From Morella rubra (lineage: Eukaryota > Streptophyta > Magnoliopsida > Fagales > Myricaceae), in contig CM025852.1 of NCBI GenBank assembly GCA_003952965.2, positions 26,813,693 through 26,877,692 of the forward strand: a stretch of DNA of 64,000 nt. Reading direction: 5' to 3'. Under the pieces are notes generated by a model, which was not told the DNA's origin, ran no database searches, and saw only the letters and a list, made by a program, of their open reading frames with translations. How positions within the stretch are numbered: the first letter of the stretch is position 1; each line of letters opens with the position of its first letter. Below, piece by piece: positions 1 to 10,839 of this stretch. Position numbers and translations under genes: made by a program.

Positions 1-616
1 GTATGATCTTCAAAAGCCTCTTTCAAAGTGCTGGAAAATCGACCAAATCATCACTGACCAAATCAATTTAAGTGGTATTCCTTATTGAGGCCGGACCCGA
101 TCAATCAGTCTGCTTAACGTCGTCGTACTCAGTCTTCTTTATCCTTTTGAATCAGATTTCGATCTCTATGTGTCCATCTCTCCGTATCATATACTCAACC
201 TCTGTTACTCTGTAAACTTTCCTTCTAAAAATAACAGAAAATCAGGGTTTTTTTTGCTTCCTATTTCCTAAATTAACTTGTCTTTCTGGGAACAATTGTG
301 GGTTGTCACTTGTCTCATGGACAGAGACGTGGGTTTCAGCGCCTCACTTTTTTGAAAAGGAACAGAGCATAAGCCGCCAACAATTTTGGTTTTCTGCCAA
401 AAAAAAAAAAACCAAATTTGGTTTCTTTTTCTTGCTGAAGAGATGAAATGCTCCCAACAACAGATGATAGAAATAGCATCACAGGCATCACCCTTTACTT
501 ATACAGTCGAGAAGGACGGAAATATGAGAAATTTTTAGTTCTGACAGTGGAGATAAACTTAAATCATAACAAGTCGAAATTCTGTAGACTCAAGACATTC
601 CCTCCACTGGAAGTGG
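1..616. other. Unassigned 5' edge of the window
   Basis: I see no supportable gene here. The stretch has short open frames, a CT-rich segment near 100-230 and an A-run near 400. It is probably intron or upstream sequence of the gene whose last exon ends at 931, because only the part from about 704 onward is conserved in the second copy of this block near 59602. Confidence 0.4.
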
Positions 617-931
617 TTGCCAGAAGCTTCGGGATCCTATTTGGGAATGGCCTTGTTCTCCATGGGAATCACAGCACACGGGCGGGTAATGGTATTTCTG
701 ATGCAAAAAGCGTGCCTTCGAAAGTTTGGACAAGTCAGGGTTCGCCTAACTTTTAAATACTACATTCCAAAGAACTTGAAAAGAGTCGAGCTGGCACCAT
801 CAGCCACCAGAACTCTCATTTGTAAATATGAGGTCTGTGAAAGAGACAGGCAACTTCCTCAGGATGTTGACATAAATTTCAATGGAAATTTGTCAGAAAA
901 AATTGAAGAACCCCAGTGGTATTTTGTATAA
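617..931 (+). CDS. 3'-terminal exon of an unrecognised plant gene (partial)
   Basis: An open frame ends in EEPQWYFV and a TAA stop at 931. Its last ~75 residues (from about 704) are repeated at 59602-59826 with mostly conservative changes, so this part is probably real coding sequence; the first ~30 residues have no such support. The segment is basic in the middle, with a motif CKYEVCERDR and several Lys/Arg, and has no obvious membrane segment. It lies tail to tail with the COMM-domain gene. I do not recognise the family. The true exon start probably lies between 617 and 704, with an upstream intron and the rest of the gene outside the window or in the first 600 bp. Confidence 0.45.
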   Translation: MPEASGSYLGMALFSMGITAHGRVMVFLMQKACLRKFGQVRVRLTFKYYIPKNLKRVELAPSATRTLICKYEVCERDRQLPQDVDINFNGNLSEKIEEPQWYFV

Positions 932-1753
932 TTACACTGTTTTAAGTGCCTAATGTAAACCTGCTTTACCGTACACATATACATTGTTCATCTTTCAACT
1001 TGGAGATACACCACAGTGGCGCTGGAGACTCGCAGATTTGATGTGGATCCACCTTTCTTGCGTAGCTCAAAGGACGTGCTCGATCAAGATCCATTTCCTT
1101 AATCTGCAACACCACAACAACTGGTCTAAGCAAGCAAGCATAGTTACTACCACAAAGCTGTTTCGTCCCATGAATTATTGGTGAAATACATAAGGTTTCT
1201 TCCTGGACAAACAGTTACTTTTCCTCACTTCTCAACAATGACCGCCAGCACTATTAAATTGCATTGCCATAATTACCGCACCTTGACATGATTTATTCGT
1301 GGTTTTCTATCCAATTTTCTTTTCTCTAGAAGTACAAGCAAAAAGCATAACCATATAGTCTATGCATATTATCAATAAATAAATTCCTCTTCTCTTCTTG
1401 GTCTTCTTCTTTTTGCCATTTAGGTGCTGATAAATTACAGCATTTGCCAGTGAACCTCTGCTTTCCAATATATTGTTGATATATTACACTCTCTTTTTTT
1501 CCTCACATGGGAAAAATTTCTTGTAGAAACAAAGAGAAAGAAAAGGCAGAAAGAAACAAAGTTTACATCTTTCAACTGATCAAACAACCTTTATTTCCAA
1601 ACTGCATATATATTGAGATCTAAAATAAGACGAAAATAGTGAGGCCAAACCATATAGCAGCATCCAACGCATATTGTACATTACACCATATTGGTTTCTT
1701 GGGATGAATGCCTGTTTGAGGTGTCATCCTGAAAAGAAGATGATAGGACATAT
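932..1753. other. Convergent 3' intergenic region
   Basis: This spacer lies between two convergent genes and probably holds both 3' UTRs. It is conserved as a block with 59827-60480, apart from indels. No further exon is visible in it. Confidence 0.5.
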
Positions 1754-2994
1754 TTAGACAATCATCTCTATACTTTGTAAACATGTTGGGATGGAGAAGC
1801 AAAATTCAAGGACGACACCTACTGTGTTAATCAACTGGTCCCTTATACAGTGCATGGAGCTCAGCATTGTCTCTAGAGTATCTTTAGCTAATTGGAACTT
1901 CACATCCAATTCTCCTGGGTGAGACTGTGCATCATTTTGAAGCTGTACAAAGAGTAGTTACAGCCAAAAAGCATGTGCTATACTTCTGGGGCGTCTCTAT
2001 CTAGGTCTATTTCTCTTCCTCTGTTATGGAATTAGCCAGTCCAAACCACAAGGGCATTCATCCTATGTGGTTTTCACCAGTAAAAATTCAGAAGTAAGAG
2101 ATAATCATTATATACCTTCAAGTTGATAACCGCCATAGGGTCTGAAGATTCTGTGTCCTGCTGATTTGCCATATTCCATGTCATTGCCTTCACCCTCGGC
2201 AAAGTAACCTAAATATGGTTCATTCTTAAGTAAAGCTGAGAAATTTATGTGCGGATACACGATGGCTGAGAGAAATTTCAACATTTTTCCTTTTATCAAT
2301 TAGGCTACTATAAGGATAAGTAGTAATTCATCATAGGATTTTCAGAGCAGCCAGTCCCAAAGCTTCACCTTGGCTCACAAAAACTAAAAATTTAACGTGG
2401 TAGACACAGAGTATGGCCCCCACATGAGCGAACGTACATGAATAGCAGTTAATTGATAGAATTCAACAAGATATTTCCTGGATGAACGAGGCTGTGTATA
2501 CCATAATAGAAGTTCTGACCTGGTCCTTGAGTAAATCTTCCTGCCATTCTCGTTGAAACTTTTGCAGCAGAAGCGTCAACAGTCTTTGAAGTTCAGGTAA
2601 TACTTCACTGGGAAACAGTTTCTGAATGTCGTCCTTGCTGACATTCTCGTAAACACACCTACGGATCAACATGCGAAGGCATACCAAGAGCTGCAATGTG
2701 GAAAAGTCAGAAAATATACAATACAACTCAAATCCTTTAAATAACCCCCCGAATTTTATGAGAAAGATTTCATCAATTTGTAATATGCGTTCGTGTTAGG
2801 AGTATATAGAGTGAGATTACAGGGTCGAGGTCGGAGTCGTGCTGAAGCTGGAGCATTTCGCGGATGACGAGGCGGTCGCCGGAGTCGAGGCCGGTCTTTC
2901 GGGTCTTCCAAAGGGCTTGGAGAATATATTCCACCGACTCCTTCGAATTCGACCTCACCAACAGCGGCAAATGACCCCACAGACTGCCCTCCAT
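1754..2994 (-). CDS. COMM domain-containing protein (COMMD9-like), four exons
   Basis: Exons on the minus strand are 2994-2821, 2690-2520, 2208-2116 and 1942-1754, all with GT donors and AG acceptors and in phase (627 nt, 208 residues). The protein starts MEGSLWGHLPLLV. The N-terminal ~115 residues are helical and Leu-rich (LPELQRLLTLLLQKFQ). A COMM-type C-terminal domain follows, with the Trp strand AMTWNMANQ and the closing helix VKFQLAKDTLETMLSSM..IRDQL, which resembles the end of animal COMMD9. Family members act in the Commander/CCC endosomal sorting complex; the plant role is not shown by sequence. The ATG at 2994 was chosen because it leads into the conserved start; an upstream in-frame Met (3006) is possible. 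The last ~20 residues after the INTV are less certain and may reflect a shifted stop. It diverges from snurportin. Confidence 0.72.
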
Positions 2995-3463
2995 TCTCCA
3001 AAACACCGGAACTGACTTCTTTCTTCTAATTTCTAAAACCTCTAGGCCGATTTTCCAGAACAGAAACGCTGCTACTTGCTAGCTTCTGCGGTCCGATTTC
3101 AATTTAGCTGCTTCGCCCTCATACGACGTCGTCTGTGTTCCACATATTTGGCAGAGAATACACGTGTCAATAGTAGATACTGACCTTAATTCGGGCAATT
3201 TTTGTTGCCTTAACAAATTGCAAAGTCGTCTTTGCAAGTTCTTTTGGTTAAAGAAAATTCATGGGAGTGTAACGGGTGTTACCAAAAAAGATACTACGTC
3301 GAGACGTAATTGTCTTTACAGTCCGTTAATATATAGCTGCCTCACAACGAGAATGGGGGAAATTTTGGAGAGGCCTTACGACGACGGTTCGCCTTTGTTA
3401 AGTTCATAAATCGGTAGCGAGGCGAGGCGGCTAATTTCTTGAGAGAGTGGACGGAGCAAGAAA
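2995..3463. promoter_or_regulatory. Bidirectional promoter of the COMM-domain and snurportin genes
   Basis: The two ATGs are only 469 bp apart and point away from each other, so the promoters must share this space. Visible candidate sites are a CACGTG G-box core at 3161-3166, a GACGTC core at 3125-3130 inside the palindrome CGACGTCG, and a TATA-like TTAATATATA near 3326-3335 on the snurportin side. The second copy (61730-62321) keeps the G-box and GACGTC sites but is split by a SINE. Confidence 0.6.
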
Positions 3464-6400
3464 ATGGCTCCCCATGATCTTCGGCGGCCATTCAAACGAC
3501 CTGCAATCTCCGACCAGCAGAGGCGCAGAGAAATCTCCCTTCAGCGCCAAGCACAGAATCGGCGCGATGCCCAGCAACATGCCCGCTGCTTAGCCTCCAC
3601 CCTCCTATACCTCCAGTTCCCACAAGCCGAACCCGCATCCGAGCCCGAACTGGAACTCGAATCCGTACCCGAATTCCAAGCCGAATTCGGCACGGAACTT
3701 GAAGTCGAATTCGAAGCTTCGCCCAGGGAATTCGATATTCGACAGGCCTCGAAGCTCAAAGGCTCGCAAGCTCGGAAATGGTTCGCTGGACAGCTTATGC
3801 TTCCCGAGTGGATGATCGACGTCCCTGATCAACTCGCTCAAGACTGGTTCCCACTTTCTCAGTCTCTTATTCTTTCCTATCAATTCAAATATTTTCCCTT
3901 AATACCATAAGTAAACTTAGTTCTGGTTTTGGGTGTAGGTATGTATTTGCAAGGCCGGCTGGGAAGCGATGCTTTGTCGTTTCGACTAACGGTACAACAG
4001 TTAGCAGGCTACGGAATGGTTCTATTCTAAACCGTTTCCCATCTGCTCTCCCCAACGGAGCTAGGGCCAGAGATGCTTCAGGCTCTGCTCAATCATATTC
4101 CATTCTCGACTGCATCTTTCACGAGGTAGCTATGGGAAATATGCGGTTTTTTAGACCTCGATATTGCATCTTGAAGAGTACCCGGCCCTTTAGACAATGT
4201 ATATATCTGTTTTGTGAGTTTTTTGTGGTAAACTTGGGATTGTGACTTGCAGTCGGATCAGACATACTACGTGATCGACATGGTTTGCTGGCGCGGTTAC
4301 TCACTATATGACTGCACGGCAGAGTTCAGGTTCTTTTGGTTGAATTCTAAGCTTGCCGAGAGGTCGGAATGGTTCTATTCTAAACCGTTTCCCATCTGCT
4401 CTCCCCAACGGAGCTGGCCAGAGATGCCTCTGCTCAATCATATTCCATTCTCGTGCATCTTTCACGAGGTAGCCTTATGCGGTTTTTTAGACCTCGATAT
4501 TGCATCTTGAAGAGGGCCCTTTAGACAATGTATATATCTGTTTTGTGAGTTTTTTGTGGTAAACTTGGGATTGTGACTTGCAGTCGGATCAGACATACTA
4601 CGTGATCGACATGGTTTGCTGGCGCGGTTACTCACTATATGACTGCACGGCAGAGTTCAGGTTCTTTTGGTTGAATTCTAAGCTTGCCGAGACTGGTGCT
4701 TGCGACCAACCTTCATACTATCATCGGTACAGGTTTTGTCTGGTTCAAGTGTACAACTGTGACCAGGCTGGTCTGTCTGCAGCTTATGTCCCTTATGTCA
4801 AGGATGGCTTGATATTTTATAACAAGTAAAATCCTTTACCTTGATAGGGTGTCCGATGCTAAATGCTTTGAATTTTTAATGTTGCATTGAAATCCGTATG
4901 TATAATTTATTGGTCCATGGTGATGTATGATACTCTTTTGCAATGTTGCTTATATCTTTGGAAGATTTCCAATTTTTATTATCTGGCCATAATCCATGTG
5001 AAGTGAGGTAGTTTTGTGCAGTTTGTGCTTGAGATTAGTCCATACCCCATGAGTGGATTACAATTGCAAACTTTAGTCTGGGCTTCCTAAATTGCTGCGC
5101 GACCTGCTTGAGAAGCTTTAGGAATACCTAGGGCATTGGTGGGAAATATATATAGCCTCTTGTTGTGTCAGACTCCTTGTTTTAAAAAATATTTGCTATC
5201 CTAGGGTGCTGTTACATATTGGGGTTTGTTTTGGGCCTGGATTGGGAAATAAGCTGTTCTTCTCTGAATGTTATAGTGGATAGCATCCTAACTGTTGAAC
5301 CTTGTCCACAATTATATTCTCTGTTCTAGTGTCCTCATTTCCGTACTTTATTGCTTTGGAGGAGTAGGATGGCTGGTGACTGTAAGATAGAACTTCTGGC
5401 TTTAATTCGTATGATTTGTGTGTGACAGACCATGTGTAAGGAAGCACATTTGTAGCATCAATGCATATCCTGTCACTTTACAGCGTGGGTCACATTCTTT
5501 TTGCTCGTTTCAATTGTGAAAAGCGTCTATAAATTAAGAGGTGTCAGATCATGGAACCTATTGGTATTATACATTTTGTTTGATCTGTTATGACTCAATG
5601 ATTCCTTTGGGCTTAATGCTGCTTCGTGGTTTGAGGTCAAGGGATTATATCCCACCATGTGCGGTTAGATTATTACCAAGCAAAAAAAGTTTCTTTTTCA
5701 TTTATGTCCTTCCTAATGTCATCTTCATTCTTATTTGTTAGGCATGCACATTATCAGACTGGAAATACACCACTAGCACTGGTGTGGAAGGATGAGAACT
5801 GTAGTCAATATGTCATTGACACAGATAGTAAAGGACAGATTCCAAGCCAACAACAGGTAACTTTTCACTGAGTTGTATCCTAGTGAATTGCAATTTATAG
5901 TGGAGCTTTTGAAGGTTGGACATAGATTTCTGTATCGTTTACAACACTGGTATCAGGATGCTAGACATGGAATAAAGTGTGCATTTATTTTCTTATGGTA
6001 CACCTCTTGCTGCGTAGTTTACGCTCAAAACTTGCTCCTTGAGAGTGTTCTACATAACTTAAATTCTGCATTCCCTTTATCGTTTGCTATCATTTTTTCA
6101 TTTGTTATTAAACCCCTGACATTTTTTTTTCTAGCTCATGTTTCGTTTTATATACCTGGCATAATTTTTCAACCTTAGAAAATTAGATTTCAAGGTCGAC
6201 AAATTCATTACACTGTCATTGTCTTCCTAAAGCCTTTTGATATGTTAAATGTCATTTCAAGTTTTATGACACCTGTAAATAGGTACTATAGATAGACATA
6301 CATTGTGATTATCTAATTTTTAGTCATTTACTTATTTTGATCAAGGTGGTACTGGAGCTACAAGATAATGGGAACTTGACTACATCGGATGATCCTCCTG

Positions 6401-7452
6401 TGGTATTTGGCTTCTTGGATGAGGGCTTTGTGCAAAAGGTTTGTTTAGCTTTAGACTCCAAAATAATTGGCCTACTTGGTGAATTGGTTGGTGAGTTTGG
6501 TGTCATCTAATTCAAATGACTTTCTATGCCTATTAAGTGGTTCTGACACAACCTAGAAATAGACTGCATAACTTTATACAGGCGTACCCAGGAAATTGCT
6601 TTTTTTTGCCGAGTGCCAACGTACCTAGCCTCCGTATCATTTTCCTCATTATTTTAGTTTAACAAGTCAGCTCCTAGGACATGTATTTTAAAGTTGTCCA
6701 ATTTTCAGTCAGGGTTGCATCCTGGAAATCTTCTGCGGTTTGCTATTAGTGAAGGAGGATTGAGTTTTGTGGATGGAAAGCTTGCGAGGGCTGATTTAAA
6801 ATATCTTGGCAAGTCCAATCGAGCACGTGCTTTTGCAGATAGTTATTCCAAGGTTAGTAGATACTTGACATTCATATCCCTGAAGCTGATTTGGTCCTGA
6901 CGCGTTTTAGATATTTTTGCCCAGTGCATATAATGACCAAATTTCTTGCACCGGAAAAGGAGAAGCCATAATGTGGTAATAAGAGTAGTTTTAAGACTCT
7001 TTATGACTGCCGCTTTTGTGAGTTAGGTTAAGGGGGCCTGCACTGCTGGATGCAAGGGGAAGGTCATGTTGCTGTTGTCCTGTTAAGCTTACCTATCCCC
7101 TTCACGGAATGAAAGACACTAGCTATTTATGCAAGATATGTGCACATACAGTGCCATCCACAACCCAAATAACAGTACTGGAAGTAGCAACTAAAAATTG
7201 CTCAGGAAACGACATCTCCTCTTGTCTTTCCATCTCACCTGCGTTAACGTTTTTGGTGATCATTCCACACCATTGCGAAGTTTTGTCCTTCAAAAAAGCT
7301 TACTCTTGTCATCTTTTTGGTGTCTAAACTTGCAGGTTGTGTTCCAGCATATGGCTCGGCATTCTCCTCTACAATTTGATGACCTCCTAGCATCTATTGG
7401 CTCGTCAATTGATCAAGAAGACAAACCTTCGGAAGTGGAGATGGTTGGTTGA
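3464..7452 (+). CDS. SNUPN: Snurportin-1, nuclear import adaptor for m3G-capped U snRNPs
   Basis: Exons: 3464-3846, 3939-4125, 4584-4825, 5742-5856, 6346-6438, 6709-6852, 7336-7452. They join in phase to 1281 nt (426 residues), close to the usual plant length. The start [16 protein letters not shown] leads into a basic Arg/Gln-rich region (about residues 1-50), as expected of an importin-beta-binding segment. An acidic Glu/Pro stretch follows, then the cap-binding domain from [16 protein letters not shown], with [29 protein letters not shown] and [20 protein letters not shown]. Snurportin carries trimethylguanosine-capped snRNPs into the nucleus with importin beta. Oddities: exon 3 is preceded by a partial duplicate (4253-4468), and [10 protein letters not shown] appears to lack about three residues found in relatives, probably a 9-bp in-frame deletion. 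Otherwise it looks functional. Confidence 0.88.
4012..4700 (+). repeat. Tandem duplication of snurportin exon 2 end, intron 2 and exon 3 start
   Basis: Sequence from 4012 (exon 2, CGGAATGG) through the first half of exon 3 is repeated from 4365. Exon 3 starts at 4253 and again at 4584. The second unit has lost about 22 bp in several small deletions. The second snurportin copy (62322 onward) has only one unit, so the duplication postdates the block duplication or was lost there. Confidence 0.85.
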
Positions 7453-7680
7453 TGCTGACAGAAGGTAATAATGAAAGGAGGTTCATTCCTTGGGCTTCCA
7501 CTCCCCAAAGGTTCCAAACAGCAGCTATCTCCTATTGACACATCTGTTGATGGCAGTCATATTCTTGTATCAGTATTTGCTTCTGAGCCACATATGTATT
7601 GCAGGAATTGTTCATGCATGGGAATGCGAGAGTATCTGTTGATGGCAGGCAAACAAGACGACCGTAGCATAATCGACACA
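7453..7680 (+). other. Snurportin 3' UTR and downstream flank
   Basis: No coding sequence is visible. The piece 7453-7640 recurs at 47548-47793 and, in part, at 59460-59540. At both of those sites it breaks at the same point (GAGAGT) and continues into phosphatase 3' UTR sequence. Confidence 0.5.
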
Positions 7681-7714
7681 AATTAATTATATACAGACCA
7701 AATTATTTAGTTGA

Positions 7715-8052
7715 CTGAGAGCTTAAAACTTAATGTATGCCTTCATCGTGAAGCCTCTAACCTCTTCACATTTGAGGTGCCTCAGCCCAAAATTCCAAAC
7801 CATATCTCTGTCTTGTAGCTTCTTGTCAAGGCGAGCAAATTCTACCCCTGTGATTTTCTGATATAATATCTATTCCCTTTGTGAAAATACATGGGCATCG
7901 ACTTCATTGTTTCGTCGTAAAATGAGAAATTTGCTTCACCGGTACTCTATGCTGATTCTCCCTCGGAATATAAATACCATGTGGGTCTTGTATGTCGCTA
8001 TGGGACACTTCTTTGCACAACAATAGGTCTTGCATGCCAGACTTAACCTTAG
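7715..8052 (-). pseudogene. B3-like gene 3' half, left arm of the hairpin
   Basis: Minus-strand reading gives the conserved family order: SSDIQDPHGIY-like segment, SMPMYFHKGNRYY, an aligned region for the GW..FV strand, then KLQDRDMV and a C-terminal helix ending near 7722. Frameshifts break it around 7850-7870, where the GLGWTKF-like segment should be. The 5' part (NPCPRC) is missing because the copy turns into the hairpin loop. See the intact relative at 24752-25196. Confidence 0.6.
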
Positions 8053-8076
8053 AAGCCACCCAGCAGTCTTGTTTAT

Positions 8077-8451
8077 TTGTTGGGCAATCCGTGTCCTAGA
8101 TGTCCTGATATTACTAAGGTTAAGTTTGGCCTACAAGACCTGTTGTTGTGCAAAGAAGTGTCCAGTAGCGACATACAAGACCCACATGGTATTTATATTC
8201 GAAGGAAGGATCAACATAGAGTACTAACTAAAACAAATTTCTCATTTTACGACAAAACAACGAAGTTGATGCCCATGTATTTTCACAAAGGTAATAAATA
8301 TTATGTCAGAGGACCAGTGTGGGTATGTAGAATTTGCTCGCCTTGACAAGAAGTTACAAGACAGAGATATGGTTCAGATTTTGGGGTTGAGATGCCTAAG
8401 TTGTGAGGAGCTTAAAGGCTTTATGATGAATGCCTACATTAAGTTTTAGGC
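8077..8451 (+). pseudogene. B3-like gene copy, right arm of the hairpin
   Basis: The frame reads LGNPCPRCPDITKVKFG, then LLLCKEVSSSDIQDPHGIYI, then LMPMYFHKGNKYYVRG, and shifts near 8320-8345. After the shift the remainder (LDKKLQDRDMV..., CLSCEELKGFMMNAYIKF) continues in another frame to a stop at about 8449. It lacks the first exon and the start of the second. It is therefore a broken paralogue on the strand opposite to all other family members in the window. Confidence 0.6.
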
Positions 8452-8539
8452 TCTCAGTCGACTAAATAATTAGTATGTGTATAATTAATATGTGTCTTTG
8501 GTTGTATTGTTTTTCTGTTAATATTGATGGCATTCTAAG

Positions 8540-9500
8540 TACTTTGGACTGATTAGGCCTTGCCTATTGCCTTGTGTATTTTGGTTCATATATATCAACA
8601 ATATATTTCGTCAATGAATGAAAAATTTGTTTCAGGCACTCCATATTTTTAAGTATCCAGACATTTAAGACACCGATGGCCCAACCCCAAAGAGTAAATA
8701 CTACAGCCGGCTAAACCTGCAACTTCCAGTATTGCACCCAAGGTCAAATTCACGTTTACTCCTGCGATTCCCGTATTTGTCAAACTGGAGTACAAAGAAA
8801 AGATGAGGTAAATATTGATATTTAAGCAGTAAAAATGTAAAAGGGCCGTGTAAAGGGTCGATTATAAGTGCCTAAAAATAATCCTTTCACCGTAAAAAAA
8901 AGTGTCTAAAATGAAAAATAAATAATGCGTGCCGAGCAAGTAGTATCCTTAAAACAGAAAAGATTAGAAGGAAAATCTCACTAATATGTGGAGGATAGAT
9001 GACCGATATCGAATAGCAATAGGTATATATGCCGACTTCTTTTGCCCAGAGGTATAGGTGTCTTTGTTGTAAAGTTGTGCGACTGATTTGAGTACTCGTA
9101 TGTAATGGGATGGTCGGACAATGAAAGAAAACAAAAAGGAAACACATAATTGAAACATAATGTGGAGAGGTGAAAGAGTAAGGAGAGACAAATATAAGTG
9201 GTTATACAGAATTACAAGTTAAAAATCTCTAATTATAGAGAAAATACAAAACAAAGTAAATAATTAATAGCTTTTATTCTGGAGATTGATTTTATTTTGT
9301 TGTAAGGACATTGTAAACATTCAATAAAAAAAATATCAACCATGCACTCAGTATTTAGTGTTATAAGATTTCTGCATCTTTTCTTCTGTAATTAATAGCT
9401 TTTATTCTGGAGATTAATAGCTTTTATTGTAAAGATTGATTTTATTCTATTGTAAAGACATTGTAAAACATTCCACTCATTTTAATTGTAAAATATTCTA
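8540..9500 (-). pseudogene. B3-like 5' fragment with internal deletion, plus flank
   Basis: Minus-strand 8620-8790 encodes a decayed start of the second B3-like exon (AGVNVNL..GAILEVAGLAGCS). It jumps to a later part of the exon (near PERNLPF), so the middle is deleted. The block 8540-9500, including the AT-rich flank with repeated AGCTTTTATTCTGGAGATT, is repeated at 35150-37200. In that copy it is split by a hAT-like element. Confidence 0.55.
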
Positions 9501-9619
9501 ATCAATGCTAACCATTTCACATTGGCCCCGACCCCATGCTAACCATTTCACAACCAGCAAACAATATTAACAGGTAAACAAGACAATCGAACACACAAAT
9601 TATTTAGTCGACCGAGAGC

Positions 9620-10046
9620 TTAAAACTTAATATATGCCTTCATTTTGACATCTCAGTCCAAAAATCTTAACCATATCTCTGTCTTGTAACTTCTTGTCAA
9701 CGCGAGCAAACTTTGTCCACCCTAATCCTTTGATATAATATCTATTCCCTTTGTGAAAATAAATGGGCATCAACTTCATTATTTCATCTTAAAATGAGAA
9801 TTTTGCTTCACTAGGTACTCTATACTGATCCTCCTTCCGAAAATAAATACCATGTGGGTCTTCTATATCGCTAAGAGACAGTTTTTTGCATAACAGCAGG
9901 TCTTGTGGGCTAGACTTAACCTTAGTAATATTGGAACATCTAGGACACGGATTGCCAAGAGGGTAAACACGACTGGTGGGTGAACCTGCATCCTCTGTAA
10001 TCGCACACAAGGCCAAATTCATGTCCATTCCTGCTCCTGCCATTCC
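9620..10046 (-). pseudogene. B3-like gene copy 1, nonsense and C-terminal deletion
   Basis: The minus strand reads MAGAGMDMNLALCAITED..., LGNPCPRCSNITKVK, LLLCKKLSLSDIEDPHGIYF, then EAKFSF followed by a TAA where relatives have a Tyr codon (FYDE). Past the stop the frame continues MPIYFHKGNRYYIKGLGW and KLQDRDMVKIFGLRC, then loses the conserved CEELRGFM segment. An acceptor-like TCGTAG precedes GAATGGCAGG, as in the other copies. The divergent partner fragment follows at 10470. Confidence 0.65.
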
Positions 10047-10439
10047 TACGATAATCAAATTGGGGTAAAAACAAATCATCAGATATAAAAACAAGAGCAA
10101 GTGAAAAAAAGTACAGGGCAATACGTAGAAAAAAAAAAGGTACAGGGGCAAAATGTAAATTTATAATTGGAGAACATATACAATGCAGAATCAATATGCA
10201 TCATCGTAAAATCAGCACTGGTTTGTCCTAAGGCTCTTGCAAAAATGAAACCTGCGTTTGCCCCTTGAGAAAGCTAAAAAACAAAGCGGATGTAAGAACG
10301 CGTCGCTATCTCGACCAGGGCTAGATGTTAAGCCAGATGTTCTGCTGCTTTTCAGGATTGTTCACTTCTCTCTGCTGGACTCTCTAGTTGTTGTTTGCCT
10401 TTTTCAGTGGCAAGAAAAAAAAGACCGTCGATAACACCG

Positions 10440-10805
10440 TCTACCAAAACCTGAAAAGCCCATCGTCATGGCCGCCGACCTTCGAAGCCCGCCTCAAGAA
10501 GTCCAAACAGTCGTACAGCTTCTAACTCCTGGCAAAGAGAGGAGGACCGCCAGAGGCTAAATCCTCGCCGGTGAGACCAAGTACCTCGTCACGCTATTCG
10601 CCCCATTCTCTCCATTTTGAACCTTCTCCCTCAAACGCACAGCCATGGCCATCGACGCCGCGCAACAGCACATGTCCCTCCTTGAACAACTCCGAAAACG
10701 ACAGCAACGAGGTTGACAATGGGAATCCCAATGTGGTGGAGGACGACTGCGTTTGTTCTTACCTGTCGGGGAGCGCTGAGAAATATGGTCGGTTGGTTAC
10801 GTAGA
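10440..10805 (+). pseudogene. Divergent partner of the B3-like gene, copy 1 (unknown family)
   Basis: This is the upstream neighbour that accompanies each B3-like copy, on the opposite strand. Conserved pieces are a short frame MAADLRSPPQEVQTVV (from 10469), a second ATG at 10645 giving MAIDAAQQHMSLLEQLRKRQ, and an acidic piece NPNVVEDDCVCSYLSGSAEK. A later exon-like piece is at 11676-11780. The Leu/Gln heptads suggest a coiled coil. I do not recognise the family. Which frames are really used is unclear, and no complete copy exists in the window. Confidence 0.4.
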
Positions 10806-10839
10806 CATACCCGGTTGGGTGACTTCTAATTTCTTCTTT

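Larger units (their letters stand above)
7681..8480. repeat. Long inverted repeat of a B3-like gene (natural hairpin)
   Basis: The left arm (7681-8052) holds a B3-like 3' half on the minus strand. The right arm (8114-about 8480) holds the same sequence on the plus strand. The loop 8053-8113 is 61 bp. By eye the arms are roughly 85-88% identical, with uninterrupted matches of about 24-34 bp, for example around 7998-8031 against 8138-8171. The arms extend past the stop codons into the 3' flank (AAATTATTTAG). A through transcript in either direction would form a ~365-bp hairpin stem. No transcript is shown by the sequence; promoter and expression are unknown. Confidence 0.85.
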
